DNA of 64,000 bases, taken from NCBI RefSeq assembly GCF_965200585.1, contig NZ_OZ241361.1. One strand, written 5' to 3'. The notes beneath the pieces were generated by a model that searched no databases, had not been told where the DNA came from, and saw only the letters and a list, made by a program, of their open reading frames with translations. Shown here piece after piece: positions 23,645-31,526 of this stretch. The translations under genes were made by a program, and so were the position numbers. The stretch is from Bacterioplanoides sp965200585 (GTDB lineage: Bacteria > Pseudomonadota > Gammaproteobacteria > Pseudomonadales > Oceanobacteraceae). Position 1 is the first letter of the stretch. Each line of letters starts with the position of its first letter.

Positions 23645-24619
23645 TTAGCTAATAACCGGCTCTACCTGATAATCATGAATCGTCACAGCACTATGCTCAT
23701 CAAGCGATACCTGCCAGATTTCATTCACCAGCAAGTTGATGCCTTCACCGTTAAACTGTGAGTCCGGGAATGTTTCAGCCAACATCCGGATACGTAAATC
23801 CACCTGATAACCGGATTCATTTTTTATAACTTCGATCTGCTCAACCTGATGGTCACAACCGGGCTTAAAAGTACTGCGTGCAATTTCGTACCAGCTACTG
23901 AAGCCCTGATGACCTTTGAACTTTCCTTCCGGCATATTCCAGTTCACATCCGGCGCTAAATGCTGAATAAAAAACTCATCGCCTTGCGGTAATTGATCAA
24001 ATTCAGCAAACCAGTCGGCAACAAAGCGACGTATTTTTTCTTCTGCTGAATTCTGAATAGTTTGAATATCAGTTATCAGGCGGTTAGCGTGGTTCGCCGC
24101 ACGAGCCTGAACATCTTCCAGTTTGTTATACACACCCGGGATGTACACCATGCTGTGGGTGTACACCGGCTTGTGATAATTCATACCTGCCAGGTAAGCG
24201 GTTTGCTGCAACGGACGAAGGAATTGTTCGATAGTAAAGTGGTTGTAACCCAGCGGGTTATAAGACTCTTGTGGGCCACCCACCGTAAACGACAGAAACA
24301 GGTCTTTGCCTTTTAATTTGTCGCCTTCAGCACCGTAAGCAAAATTAAATGCGAACACATCATCCATCCACTTCTTCAGCAGTGCAGGCATGGAGTACCA
24401 GTAAAACGGAAACTGAAGTACCACCACCTGAGCTGACAGTAAGGCTTGCTGTTCGGCTTCGATATCAATCGAGTAATCGGAGTACAAGGTATCCAGTCGA
24501 CGAATTTCAACGTTATCCAGAGCGCCGTGCATCTGCTCAAGAATCACACTATTGGTATAGGATTGCTCCAGATCTGGGTGACCTGAAATGATCAATACCT
24601 TAGAACCCGACTTACTCAT
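23645..24619 (-). CDS. Flavodoxin-fold NAD(P)H quinone oxidoreductase fused to a SnoaL-like domain
   Basis: A 324-residue two-domain protein. Residues 1-188 are a flavodoxin_2 (MdaB/KefF/NQO-like) reductase: VLIISGHPDLEQSYTN (8-23), LQFPFYWYSMPALLKKWMDD (68-87) and FTVGGPQESY (111-120) bind FMN/FAD. Residues about 193-320 are an NTF2/SnoaL-like domain (KIRRFVADWFAEFDQL, DVNWNMPEGKFKG, GFSSWYEIAR, later ending with NLLVNEIWQVSLDEHSAVTIHDY). I do not know this fusion from described systems. It heads the leftward cluster and is divergent from the LysR gene, 166 bases away, with a LysR-type box between. It may deliver reduced product straight to a binding or isomerising partner. Confidence 0.85.
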   Translation of the reverse strand: MSKSGSKVLIISGHPDLEQSYTNSVILEQMHGALDNVEIRRLDTLYSDYSIDIEAEQQALLSAQVVVLQFPFYWYSMPALLKKWMDDVFAFNFAYGAEGDKLKGKDLFLSFTVGGPQESYNPLGYNHFTIEQFLRPLQQTAYLAGMNYHKPVYTHSMVYIPGVYNKLEDVQARAANHANRLITDIQTIQNSAEEKIRRFVADWFAEFDQLPQGDEFFIQHLAPDVNWNMPEGKFKGHQGFSSWYEIARSTFKPGCDHQVEQIEVIKNESGYQVDLRIRMLAETFPDSQFNGEGINLLVNEIWQVSLDEHSAVTIHDYQVEPVIS

Positions 24620-24708
24620 AACAACCTCTGCTTATCTCTGCATTTTGATTCAGTCATTGCAGTCTATGCTTGAGTTGAAGTAAGTTTTAGGACAACAAAA
24701 CCTACTGG

Positions 24709-24731
24709 ATTGTTAGCTAGCAACTAACAAT
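24709..24731. promoter_or_regulatory. LysR-type box between the regulator and the redox cluster
   Basis: ATTGTTAG (24709-24716) and CTAACAAT (24724-24731) form a perfect inverted repeat with a seven-base spacer. It contains the T-N11-A core of LysR regulators (T24714, A24726). It sits 55 bases before the LysR start and about 90 bases before the start of the fusion gene, the standard place for a divergent LysR operator. Function is inferred. Confidence 0.65.
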
Positions 24732-24785
24732 ATTAAATTCTATTAAGATCAATACGTTACAGACGTTGAGTGGCAGGAATGGGTT

Positions 24786-25685
24786 ATGAAAGGTGCAACC
24801 TTTAATCAACTTACGATCTTTCAGAGCATTGTGCGCGAGGGCAGTATTCGCGGGGCTGCCCGTAAACTGGAGATGGCACCCCCGTCGGTCAGCCAGGCAT
24901 TAAAACTGCTGGAAGCCGAAGTGGGTCTGCCGCTGTTTACCCGTTCAACCCGGCGTATCGAGTTGACCGAAGCCGGACGGTTACTGCAACAACGCACCAG
25001 CGGCGCAATGACAACCCTGGATTACGCCGTTGAAAGTATTCGTGATATGAACGAACAGCCATCGGGCCGGGTCAGCATTACGCTGCCACGATTTGTGTTT
25101 CAGTTTTTCCTGAAGCCCATTTATGCCGAGTTTTGTCAGCGTTACCCGGATATCCAGCTGGAGATTTCCATCTCAGATAAAGCCGTTAATCTTCTGGAAG
25201 AAGGCTACGATGCCGGTATTCGCTTTGGTAACCGGGTTGAGCCCGGCATGGTGGCCCGCCAATTAACGGCGCCGATGCAGGAAGCCTTATTTGCTTCAGA
25301 TGAGTATCTGCAACGTTACGGTCAGCCACAAACGGCTGCAGATTTACAAGCTCATAAACTGGTGCAATATCGCTTTATTGCATCGAATAAACTGGCCCCT
25401 TTATTATTGCAGGAACATGGCCAGGCCATCACAGTGCAGATGCCACTGGCACTGATCGTTAACGATACCGATGCTATGGTGGATGCCGCAGAAAAAGGCT
25501 TAGGCATTGGCCGTATTGTGACGCCGATGATTCAGAATCAGCTGGATAGCGGCCAGTTAAAACCGGTATTACCAACATACTGGCAGCCATACTCTGGCCT
25601 GTATGTGTATTTTGTGCAGAACAGTCAGAAGGCCCTGCGGGTCAGAGCCTTAATTGATTTTTTGGTGGAAAAAGGAAAAATTTGA
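24786..25685 (+). CDS. LysR family transcriptional regulator
   Basis: A 299-residue LysR protein. The N-terminal winged helix-turn-helix reads NQLTIFQSIVREGSIRGAARKLEMAPPSVSQALKLLE, with FTRSTRRIELTEAGR completing the wing. The substrate-binding domain starts at about 88 and contains GYDAGIRFGNRVEPG, typical of the AaeR/DsdC-like group that sense small aromatic or quinone-like ligands, although the ligand is not determined. It is transcribed divergently from the redox cluster and almost certainly controls it. The stop is one base from the stop of the opposing Bor-like gene, so the two transcripts converge tightly. Confidence 0.92.
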   Translation: MKGATFNQLTIFQSIVREGSIRGAARKLEMAPPSVSQALKLLEAEVGLPLFTRSTRRIELTEAGRLLQQRTSGAMTTLDYAVESIRDMNEQPSGRVSITLPRFVFQFFLKPIYAEFCQRYPDIQLEISISDKAVNLLEEGYDAGIRFGNRVEPGMVARQLTAPMQEALFASDEYLQRYGQPQTAADLQAHKLVQYRFIASNKLAPLLLQEHGQAITVQMPLALIVNDTDAMVDAAEKGLGIGRIVTPMIQNQLDSGQLKPVLPTYWQPYSGLYVYFVQNSQKALRVRALIDFLVEKGKI

Positions 25686-25686
25686 T

Positions 25687-26025
25687 TTATTTCGTGCACT
25701 GAATTTCGACATTCCATGGCGAATAAAAGGCAATTAAACCGGATGTGGAGATCACACTTTCGGCCACCACATTGGCAAAGCCACCCGCCAGCACATTTTT
25801 AAAACGGAATTCCACCTGAGCCGATTGCCAGGGCTTGCCACGACAGTCAGTGTAAAGATTGGCAGGTTCACTGACTTCAACAATGCCGTTAATAATAGTG
25901 TGGTGCCAATGCTGAATTTTTTCGTCGCTGACCGGGCGTTCGGTTTGCTGGGTAAATGTCATGGTTGCGCAACCGCATAACAGCAACAACCCCATAAAGA
26001 GCTGAATAAATAAAAACGATTTCAT
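25687..26025 (-). CDS. Bor-like lipoprotein (second of a pair)
   Basis: A 112-residue lipoprotein precursor with lipobox LLCGC, lipidated cysteine near residue 19. The mature sequence ATMTFTQQTERP and the end IAFYSPWNVEIQC resemble Bor/Iss-type small lipoproteins, which have a TFTVQ-like start and a final 'Y.P..a.V.C' strand. Bor proteins of lambda and E. coli affect serum resistance, but the general role is unclear. The ATGA overlap with the gene upstream indicates coupling. Homology is by pattern, so moderate confidence. Confidence 0.6.
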   Translation of the reverse strand: MKSFLFIQLFMGLLLLCGCATMTFTQQTERPVSDEKIQHWHHTIINGIVEVSEPANLYTDCRGKPWQSAQVEFRFKNVLAGGFANVVAESVISTSGLIAFYSPWNVEIQCTK

Positions 26026-26333
26026 CCTTTTTCCTCACACCAGACTTTGGCCGTACGCGGAAAATAAATGCCTATCGTCACCGCCTGTAACAACCAATCA
26101 GACAATGTTGTCACCGACTGCATCTGCATCACACGACGTCCCTGACAAATCTCACTGGTATCAATGTCATATTCGTTTTTTAACCCCCACCAATAATAAT
26201 TTTTACTGCTTTGATAAGTGGGCTTTGAGGTATCTTTTTCACCACCATAAGGGCGCATAGTGACACTGGAACAAGCGGTTAAACACATCAGTAACAGGCT
26301 GATGACCAGTGTTAATCCATTTTTTTTCGTCAT
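26022..26333 (-). CDS. Bor family lipoprotein (first of a pair)
   Basis: A 103-residue lipoprotein precursor with lipobox CLTAC, lipidated cysteine at 21. The closing segment AVTIGIYFPRTAKVWC matches the Bor family ending (LGIYTPREAKVYC-like), and an internal cysteine (EICQG) may pair with the last one. Length fits the family, about 100 residues. It starts 22 bases after the histidine kinase gene stops and overlaps the next lipoprotein gene by four bases. The two therefore appear to be part of the two-component operon. Confidence 0.72.
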   Translation of the reverse strand: MTKKNGLTLVISLLLMCLTACSSVTMRPYGGEKDTSKPTYQSSKNYYWWGLKNEYDIDTSEICQGRRVMQMQSVTTLSDWLLQAVTIGIYFPRTAKVWCEEKG

Positions 26334-26355
26334 GATTCAGTCTCAGTTGTCTCTA

Positions 26356-27723
26356 TTACTCAGTATTCAACACAATACAAAAACAGGCTCCACCAAGAAC
26401 CGAGCGGCCAATAGTCAATTGTGCCTGATAGCTGTCAGCAATTTCCCGCACCAGAGATAACCCCAGCCCTTGCCCGGGTTCAGCCGTATCCAGCCGTTGC
26501 CCACGCTGAAATACCATCGCCTGCTTTTCTTCAGGTATGCCGTCACCATCATCGGCAACGGTTAACAACAGCTGCCCTTCGGTTTGTTGAGCTGCGACTT
26601 CAACAGTGCGTTCGCCGTATTTGCAGGCATTATCAAGCAGATTGGCCAGTACTTCCATCAGATCATTTTCATCCATATTCACCGTTTGTTGCTCATCAAC
26701 ATCAAGGTGTATTGCCATATTTTTATCGGCGTATACTTTATCCATGGCTGCGCAAATGGATTGCAACATGGGTAATAACGCTACCTGCTGACGAGTTAAT
26801 GCAGACGTACCGCCACCAGCTCGCTTCAGATGATAAGCGATGGTCGAATTCATTTTTTCAAGCTGATAAGTCAGCTCAGTATTATCACGACTCTGCTGAT
26901 ACAGAATGCCTGACATTACGGTTAACGGTGTTTTTAAACTATGAGACAAGTCTGCCATGGTGTTGCGATAGCGCTCTCGCTGACTGCGCTCGGAATAAAT
27001 CAGACGATTCAGTCCGGAAGTCAGCGGGTGTAATTCTGTTGGGTATTTACCCTGTAATTCAGCCTGATTACCCATCTGAATATTTTCCAGATCGGCCACA
27101 ACCCGGTGTAATGGTTTTAATCCCCAACGCAGAATCAGATACTGCATCAATAAAATAAAGCCCGTTAACGCCGCCAACAATACTGCGAGAGTTTTCCGAT
27201 AGCCGGAAACGGTATTATGCAACTCCTGTAAATCTTCCAGAATCATAATATTAAATACTCGCCCGGATTGACTGCGCGTGGACTGATTAGATTCAGCCTG
27301 GCTGGACTCAGGCCCGGACCAACTAACACCAAAGCGTGCCAGTAAATATTGTTTGTTACCGCGACTAACGGTGGAATACATCCACTGACCCTGATCGGCC
27401 CATGCGGTTTTAAACACCGGAATATCAACCGCAGAAACCGATGCCCACACCGGCTGAAAATGTTTATCCAGAACCTGGGCATATAACCCGGAGCCAGCTT
27501 GATTAAAGCGCCGTTCTTGTAAAAACGCCGGAAAATACAATTGCTGTTGATAATATTCCGCCACCGATAATATCGAATAGCTATGCAGCTTCAGGCGGTC
27601 CTGCATCGCATTTAATTGTGAATTATAAAACGACCGCTCAAGCAATAACCCCAACCCCGTCATCAGCAGCAATAACGCCAACATTGAAAATGTCATTAAC
27701 CGGCCGATTAAGGAGTTAAGCAT
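26356..27723 (-). CDS. Sensor histidine kinase (PhoQ-like)
   Basis: A 455-residue inner-membrane kinase. Membrane helices lie at about 11-28 and 178-198, with a periplasmic sensor between (30-177) that includes a PhoQ-like QYLLARFGVSW. A HAMP-like linker leads to the H-box MADLSHSLKTPLTVMSG (His261), the N-box DNACKYGE and the G-boxes DDGDGIPEEKQAMVF and GQGLGLSLVREI. These are the marks of PhoQ/QseC-type kinases. It follows the response regulator by nine bases. The signal is not known; the acidic patch typical of Mg-sensing PhoQ is not obvious. Confidence 0.88.
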   Translation of the reverse strand: MLNSLIGRLMTFSMLALLLLMTGLGLLLERSFYNSQLNAMQDRLKLHSYSILSVAEYYQQQLYFPAFLQERRFNQAGSGLYAQVLDKHFQPVWASVSAVDIPVFKTAWADQGQWMYSTVSRGNKQYLLARFGVSWSGPESSQAESNQSTRSQSGRVFNIMILEDLQELHNTVSGYRKTLAVLLAALTGFILLMQYLILRWGLKPLHRVVADLENIQMGNQAELQGKYPTELHPLTSGLNRLIYSERSQRERYRNTMADLSHSLKTPLTVMSGILYQQSRDNTELTYQLEKMNSTIAYHLKRAGGGTSALTRQQVALLPMLQSICAAMDKVYADKNMAIHLDVDEQQTVNMDENDLMEVLANLLDNACKYGERTVEVAAQQTEGQLLLTVADDGDGIPEEKQAMVFQRGQRLDTAEPGQGLGLSLVREIADSYQAQLTIGRSVLGGACFCIVLNTE

Positions 27724-27732
27724 TGGCTGGAA

Positions 27733-28404
27733 TCACTGTGATTTCTGAAACTGATAGCCACGGCCACGTAAGGTGACAATGGGTGCAAAGTCAGGATGGC
27801 TCGCCAGCTTTTTACGCAGGCGCCCAATTAATACTTCAATAACATTGCTGTCGCGTTCAAAGTCCTGATCGTATAAATAATCGGTTAATACGGTTTTAGA
27901 AATCACTTCTCCCGGGCGGCGCATCATGTATTCGAGGATTTTATATTCAAACGCTGTCAGCTCCATGGGCTGATCATTCAGGCTAACCTGCTGGCTATTC
28001 AGATCGAGCATCAGCGGGCCAAACTGCAGGTTATTATTATTGCCCGTGGTACGGCGTAATAAGGCCCGGCATCGTGCTGTCAGTTCTTCAATATGAAACG
28101 GCTTTTCCATGTAGTCATCGGCACCGGCATCCAGCCCCTCAACCCGTGATTTCCAGCCATCCCGGGCCGTCAGAATCAGGATCGGGAAACCACCGCCATC
28201 GGCGCGCACACGGCGAATTAATTCAATACCGTCGAGCTTGGGTAATCCCAGATCAACCACCGCCATATCAAATGGATATTCGCTGGCGAGAAAATATCCT
28301 TCCATGCCATCCGAGGCTGCCTGGCAATCAAAACCCGCCTGCTGCAGTTGTAACACCAGCTGTTGCTGGAGTTGTTGATCATCTTCAACAATCAGTATTT
28401 TCAT
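27733..28404 (-). CDS. OmpR/PhoP-family response regulator
   Basis: A 223-residue regulator. The receiver domain has the acidic pair VEDD (7-9), the phosphoacceptor Asp51 in VVDLGLP, Thr79 and Lys101 (MEKPFHI). The C-terminal winged-helix domain includes LTAFEYKILEYMMRRPGEVISK and the recognition helix region VIEVLIGRLRKKL, ending RGRGYQF. This matches the PhoP/QseB group. Its ATG overlaps the stop of the PepSY-like gene by four bases, and the kinase follows. Confidence 0.92.
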   Translation of the reverse strand: MKILIVEDDQQLQQQLVLQLQQAGFDCQAASDGMEGYFLASEYPFDMAVVDLGLPKLDGIELIRRVRADGGGFPILILTARDGWKSRVEGLDAGADDYMEKPFHIEELTARCRALLRRTTGNNNNLQFGPLMLDLNSQQVSLNDQPMELTAFEYKILEYMMRRPGEVISKTVLTDYLYDQDFERDSNVIEVLIGRLRKKLASHPDFAPIVTLRGRGYQFQKSQ

Positions 28405-28916
28405 TCGGACACTCCATGGCTGTTGTCTTGTGGCTGCTTGCTATCTTGTGGATGATTAAACAGAGGCGCCTCATCCAGCAAAATTCCGGTTTCGGCATGC
28501 AGATAAAAGGTTGAGATGGTGCCGCTGTCATGCAGCAGCTTGATGCTGTAACACAGGGTTGTGGTATCCATCAGACGAATACTTAGCACATCACCGGGAT
28601 ACAATGAGGTCAGCAGTCGTGCTGCTTCTGCAGGCGCAATCACGCCTTCTGGTAAATCGGCTTCCCGCGGCGCTTCACGGATCACAGGAGGAGACTGATC
28701 AGGCTCCTGAATCTGACGCTCCAGCCAACGGCTGGCCGGCGCCACCAACTGCTCCAGCCATTCGGTGGACGGGTTAAGGGTTTCTTCAACCCAGCTGCTT
28801 TCGTCATCCGCCTCCTGAGCCGAAACCAGCATCGACAGGCACAGACAACACAGCCCAAACAGGATCTTCCAACTGTGAGTTCTGGCATTGTGATGTGCTG
28901 GTGTCAGCCTGAGCAT
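28401..28916 (-). CDS. Periplasmic PepSY-like protein at the head of the two-component operon
   Basis: A 171-residue exported protein; the signal peptide (about 16-35, GLCCLCLSMLVSAQ) follows a charged start. A Pro/Glu-rich middle leads to a PepSY-like domain: LPEGVIAPAEAARLLTSLYPG, VLSIRLMDTTTLCYSIKLLHDSGTIST, then FYLHAETGILLDEAPLF. The end of the PepSY family normally reads 'vyvDa.tG.il', seen here as YLHAETGILLD. PepSY proteins next to PhoP/PhoQ-like pairs often modulate metal or envelope-stress sensing. It starts a five-gene leftward unit with the regulator, kinase and two Bor-like lipoproteins. Confidence 0.7.
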   Translation of the reverse strand: MLRLTPAHHNARTHSWKILFGLCCLCLSMLVSAQEADDESSWVEETLNPSTEWLEQLVAPASRWLERQIQEPDQSPPVIREAPREADLPEGVIAPAEAARLLTSLYPGDVLSIRLMDTTTLCYSIKLLHDSGTISTFYLHAETGILLDEAPLFNHPQDSKQPQDNSHGVSE

Positions 28917-29101
28917 AAAAACGTCCGGATCATAAAGCCGCTGTATGTTACTCCGTCAGCCTGAACCATAACTGAAAAATCCGATGGAACAAAAAACTGC
29001 CCTGTCTCTCTATAAACGGACTCTAATTAGGTGTTTATATTTTGCTCACATCGTCTAAAATGATAATTTAGTCACTGCTTTTCAAATTAAACGGATCTGA
29101 A

Positions 29102-30643
29102 TTGAAGCTTTTGCACCAGACGTTTCATCGCTATCGGCGCTCTCTGGCCCAGGTAAAACTGGTGTTGCTGTTATTCGTGATCTCGACGGCGGTTCTGCTC
29201 TCCTTCACCCTATCTACCTCCCGTGCCATCAGCCAGCTGAATCAGGAATGGCAAACCTATGGCCAGCAGTCTCAAAGCAAATACGAGCTGATCAACCATT
29301 TGCGCGCGTCGATTGGTTACATGGGGTTTATCCATTATTTTAAAAATTATGTAATTCGCCGTGATGCGGAGTATTTACGCGCCGCCCATGAATCCATGGT
29401 CACCAGTCAGGAATTGCTGCATCAGTACCAACAACAAACTCTGAACCCTCAGGAACAGGCTGCGCTGAATGATCTGAAAATGGTCATAAGCGACTACCAG
29501 CAAAAGTTAGCGAGTATCGAACACACGAAAGTTGCCGATATGCCCATTCGTGCCCTGGATCAGCGGGTAAAAGTAGACGATACCGCCGCAGCCAATGCAC
29601 TGGTGATTCTGAATACGCTACTGGAAGACGATTATCATTATGTTAATCAGCAAACCACCGACCTGCTGAACATTGCCAAGCAACGACTGCAACTGCTGTC
29701 CGGGATTGGTATACCGCTGCTGATCATCTTCTGCTTATACGCCTCAGCACTGGTTATTCGGGCAACCCGTTCCAAAAGCCACCTGGAAACCCTGTTTTCT
29801 ATGATTCCGGAGGGCATTCTGGTGGCTGACCGTTCCGGTCGGGTAGTCAGAACCAACCCTCATGCCAGTGATATTTTTGGTTATCCGGCAGCGACTTTAT
29901 TAGGCAAACAACTGGACGAACTGATTTGCCCGGATGCGGTACAACAAAATATACGCTCAGCCTTTCAGCAAGGTCGTGGCGATGACACCAAACCGGTGTT
30001 TTATGGCATTCATCAGAATGGTGAGTCCCTGCCACTGGATATTGAGCTGGCGACGCTCAACGGGCACCGATCGATTCACCGGATTGCCATGATTCGTTGC
30101 CGTAAAGAAGAACTGAAGCTCAAGCAGCTGTCGGAATCCGATCACTTAACCGGCGTGCGTAACCGCCTGGGAATCGACCGTATCCTGTATCAGGAAATCG
30201 AGCGTTGTCAGCGCTATGAGCATCCGCTGGCCTTTCTGCTGATCGACATCGACCACTTTAAAGCCATTAATGATCAGCTCGGCCACCAGGCTGGCGACCA
30301 TATCATTATTACCGTGGCGGATGTTCTGAAAGAAGAGTCGCGCCCATCAGACAGTATTGGCCGCTGGGGCGGTGATGAGTTTTGTGTAATTTGCCCAGAG
30401 GTGTGTGCCGAAGGTGCGGCTGAATTAGCCAGCCGCTTGCAGAAAAGACTCAGTCAGAGCAACCTGATTCATCCCCGCACTCAACAGGCACCAACCCTCA
30501 GCATTGGCATTGCCGAACTTATTAAAGGGGATGATCCATCGGCCTTATTTGCCCGGGCCGATCAGAGTCTCTACCGCTCTAAGGCACAAGGTCGTAACTG
30601 TATTTGTATCGACGGCTCAGAAAAACCCTCGTTTTTATGCTGA
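29102..30643 (+). CDS. Membrane diguanylate cyclase with PAS domain
   Basis: A 513-residue inner-membrane protein starting at TTG (29102-29104). Helices at about 18-38 and 199-220 bracket a periplasmic domain of 160 residues. That domain contains IGYMGFIHYFKNYVIRRD, a GYxGxIHxFKNYVLR-like motif shared with some chemoreceptor sensor domains. A PAS domain (about 228-335, SMIPEGILVADRSGRVVRTN) leads to the GGDEF domain: DHLTGVRNRLG (348-358), GGDEF at 423-427 and the allosteric I-site RPSD at 414-417, five residues before GGDEF. All catalytic residues are intact, so it should make c-di-GMP, with product inhibition. Confidence 0.9.
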   Translation: MKLLHQTFHRYRRSLAQVKLVLLLFVISTAVLLSFTLSTSRAISQLNQEWQTYGQQSQSKYELINHLRASIGYMGFIHYFKNYVIRRDAEYLRAAHESMVTSQELLHQYQQQTLNPQEQAALNDLKMVISDYQQKLASIEHTKVADMPIRALDQRVKVDDTAAANALVILNTLLEDDYHYVNQQTTDLLNIAKQRLQLLSGIGIPLLIIFCLYASALVIRATRSKSHLETLFSMIPEGILVADRSGRVVRTNPHASDIFGYPAATLLGKQLDELICPDAVQQNIRSAFQQGRGDDTKPVFYGIHQNGESLPLDIELATLNGHRSIHRIAMIRCRKEELKLKQLSESDHLTGVRNRLGIDRILYQEIERCQRYEHPLAFLLIDIDHFKAINDQLGHQAGDHIIITVADVLKEESRPSDSIGRWGGDEFCVICPEVCAEGAAELASRLQKRLSQSNLIHPRTQQAPTLSIGIAELIKGDDPSALFARADQSLYRSKAQGRNCICIDGSEKPSFLC

Positions 30644-30663
30644 AGTACGTGTTTTTATGCTGA
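30631..30663. repeat. 13-bp direct repeat around two convergent stop codons
   Basis: GTTTTTATGCTGA occurs at 30631-30643 and 30651-30663. The first copy ends the diguanylate cyclase gene (TGA at 30641-30643). The second overlaps the stop of the convergent trmB gene (30655-30657). It may be a small duplication at the junction of the two genes. Confidence 0.7.
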
Positions 30664-31371
30664 CGGCAGAGACAGCGCAGCCTGCCATGGCAGGGTAAAG
30701 CCAGTCAGATTGGCATCCAGGCGATATAACGGCTGACCACTTAAGCGGTATTTACGCTCAAATGGTGTGATGTCCGAGTCTTCTGTTTCCATCATTAATG
30801 GCGAAAACTCACCATTCAAGCCAGCTACTTCCAGCGCCCGCTGAAACTCCTGCAGATACAACGGAAAGTTCGAGCGCATCTGCAATTGCCCACCCAGCAT
30901 CAACAGATACGGGAACACCGCAGCACCATGCCAGCGACGTTTAAAATGGGTCGCCTTCGGCCATGGGTTGGGATACAGAATATAGTGATGCGTTAACTGC
31001 CAGCCATCGGCGACGGCTAAGCGCCAGAAGTCGTTAAGATCCACCCGCGCTAACCGATAGTTATCCGCCGTGCGGCGATAGCTGTCGTGCTTTTCAATGC
31101 GCATATCCGACTTATCCAGACCCAGAATAAAAGCATCCGGATGACGCTCTGCCAGGTTCACCGTACTCTCGCCAACACCACAACAGGAATCCAGAATCAG
31201 CGGCCGGCCATCCTCCTGCCAGGCCTCCTTCAAACGATAAAAGGTTTCCAGAGTCGCATCGTGAAACGGCTTCTGGAACGGGCCAGATAAATGCTTGCGC
31301 ACAATATCATCCAGCCGTTCGTGCAGACCTTGCTGGTTGGTTTCGACCGTGCGGGAATTGCCTTGGATCAT
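30655..31371 (-). CDS. trmB: tRNA (guanine-N7-)-methyltransferase
   Basis: A 238-residue SAM-dependent methyltransferase that adds m7G46 in tRNA (EC 2.1.1.33). The SAM motif is LILDSCCGVGESTVNLA, the acidic end of strand 2 is ILGLDKSDMRIEKH, and the family signature YPNPWPKATHFKRRW follows HYIL. The C-terminal PFERKYRLSGQPLYRLD matches TrmB's substrate-binding end. Length is close to the 239 of the E. coli enzyme. It is a single gene, convergent with the diguanylate cyclase and separated from purA by 155 bases that hold an inverted repeat and a terminator. Confidence 0.9.
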   Translation of the reverse strand: MIQGNSRTVETNQQGLHERLDDIVRKHLSGPFQKPFHDATLETFYRLKEAWQEDGRPLILDSCCGVGESTVNLAERHPDAFILGLDKSDMRIEKHDSYRRTADNYRLARVDLNDFWRLAVADGWQLTHHYILYPNPWPKATHFKRRWHGAAVFPYLLMLGGQLQMRSNFPLYLQEFQRALEVAGLNGEFSPLMMETEDSDITPFERKYRLSGQPLYRLDANLTGFTLPWQAALSLPSA

Positions 31372-31391
31372 CAGAACCTCAGAGAATTACG

Positions 31392-31475
31392 TCTGGCTCC
31401 CACGCTCTGCGTGGTAGTCACATCTGAATTGAGAAAATCAGAAGATGGGGCTGCCGGCTTAGCGTGGGAGCCAGA
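31392..31475. repeat. REP-like inverted repeat between trmB and purA
   Basis: TCTGGCTCCCACGCT (31392-31406) recurs in perfect inverted form as AGCGTGGGAGCCAGA (31461-31475), 54 bases apart. The left arm continues CTGCGTGG, itself complementary to CCCACG, so each arm can fold locally. Elements of the type GCTCCCACGCTCTGCGTGGGAGC are repeated extragenic palindromes in Pseudomonas and relatives. The paired arms look like a REP doublet or a small mobile repeat. Copy number in the genome cannot be judged from this window. Confidence 0.7.
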
Positions 31476-31482
31476 GTACAAA

Positions 31483-31506
31483 AAACCCGCCTTAAGCGGC
31501 GGGTTT
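31483..31506 (-). terminator. Terminator of purA
   Basis: CCCGCC (31486-31491) and GGCGGG (31498-31503) form a stem flanked on the plus-strand left by A residues, a U-tract on the minus strand. It lies 20 bases beyond the purA stop, so it ends the leftward hisZ-purA transcript. Confidence 0.8.
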
Positions 31507-31526
31507 ATTCAGGCGCTTGACCTTAA

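Noticed and set aside
26421..27158. 245-codon open frame on the plus strand
   Set aside because: Antisense to the histidine kinase; His/Pro-rich composition is that of a frame shadow.
29032..29048. Possible PhoP box (TGTTTA-N5-TGCTCA) upstream of the two-component operon and diguanylate cyclase
   Set aside because: The second half matches only four of six bases and such matches are common in A+T-rich gaps.
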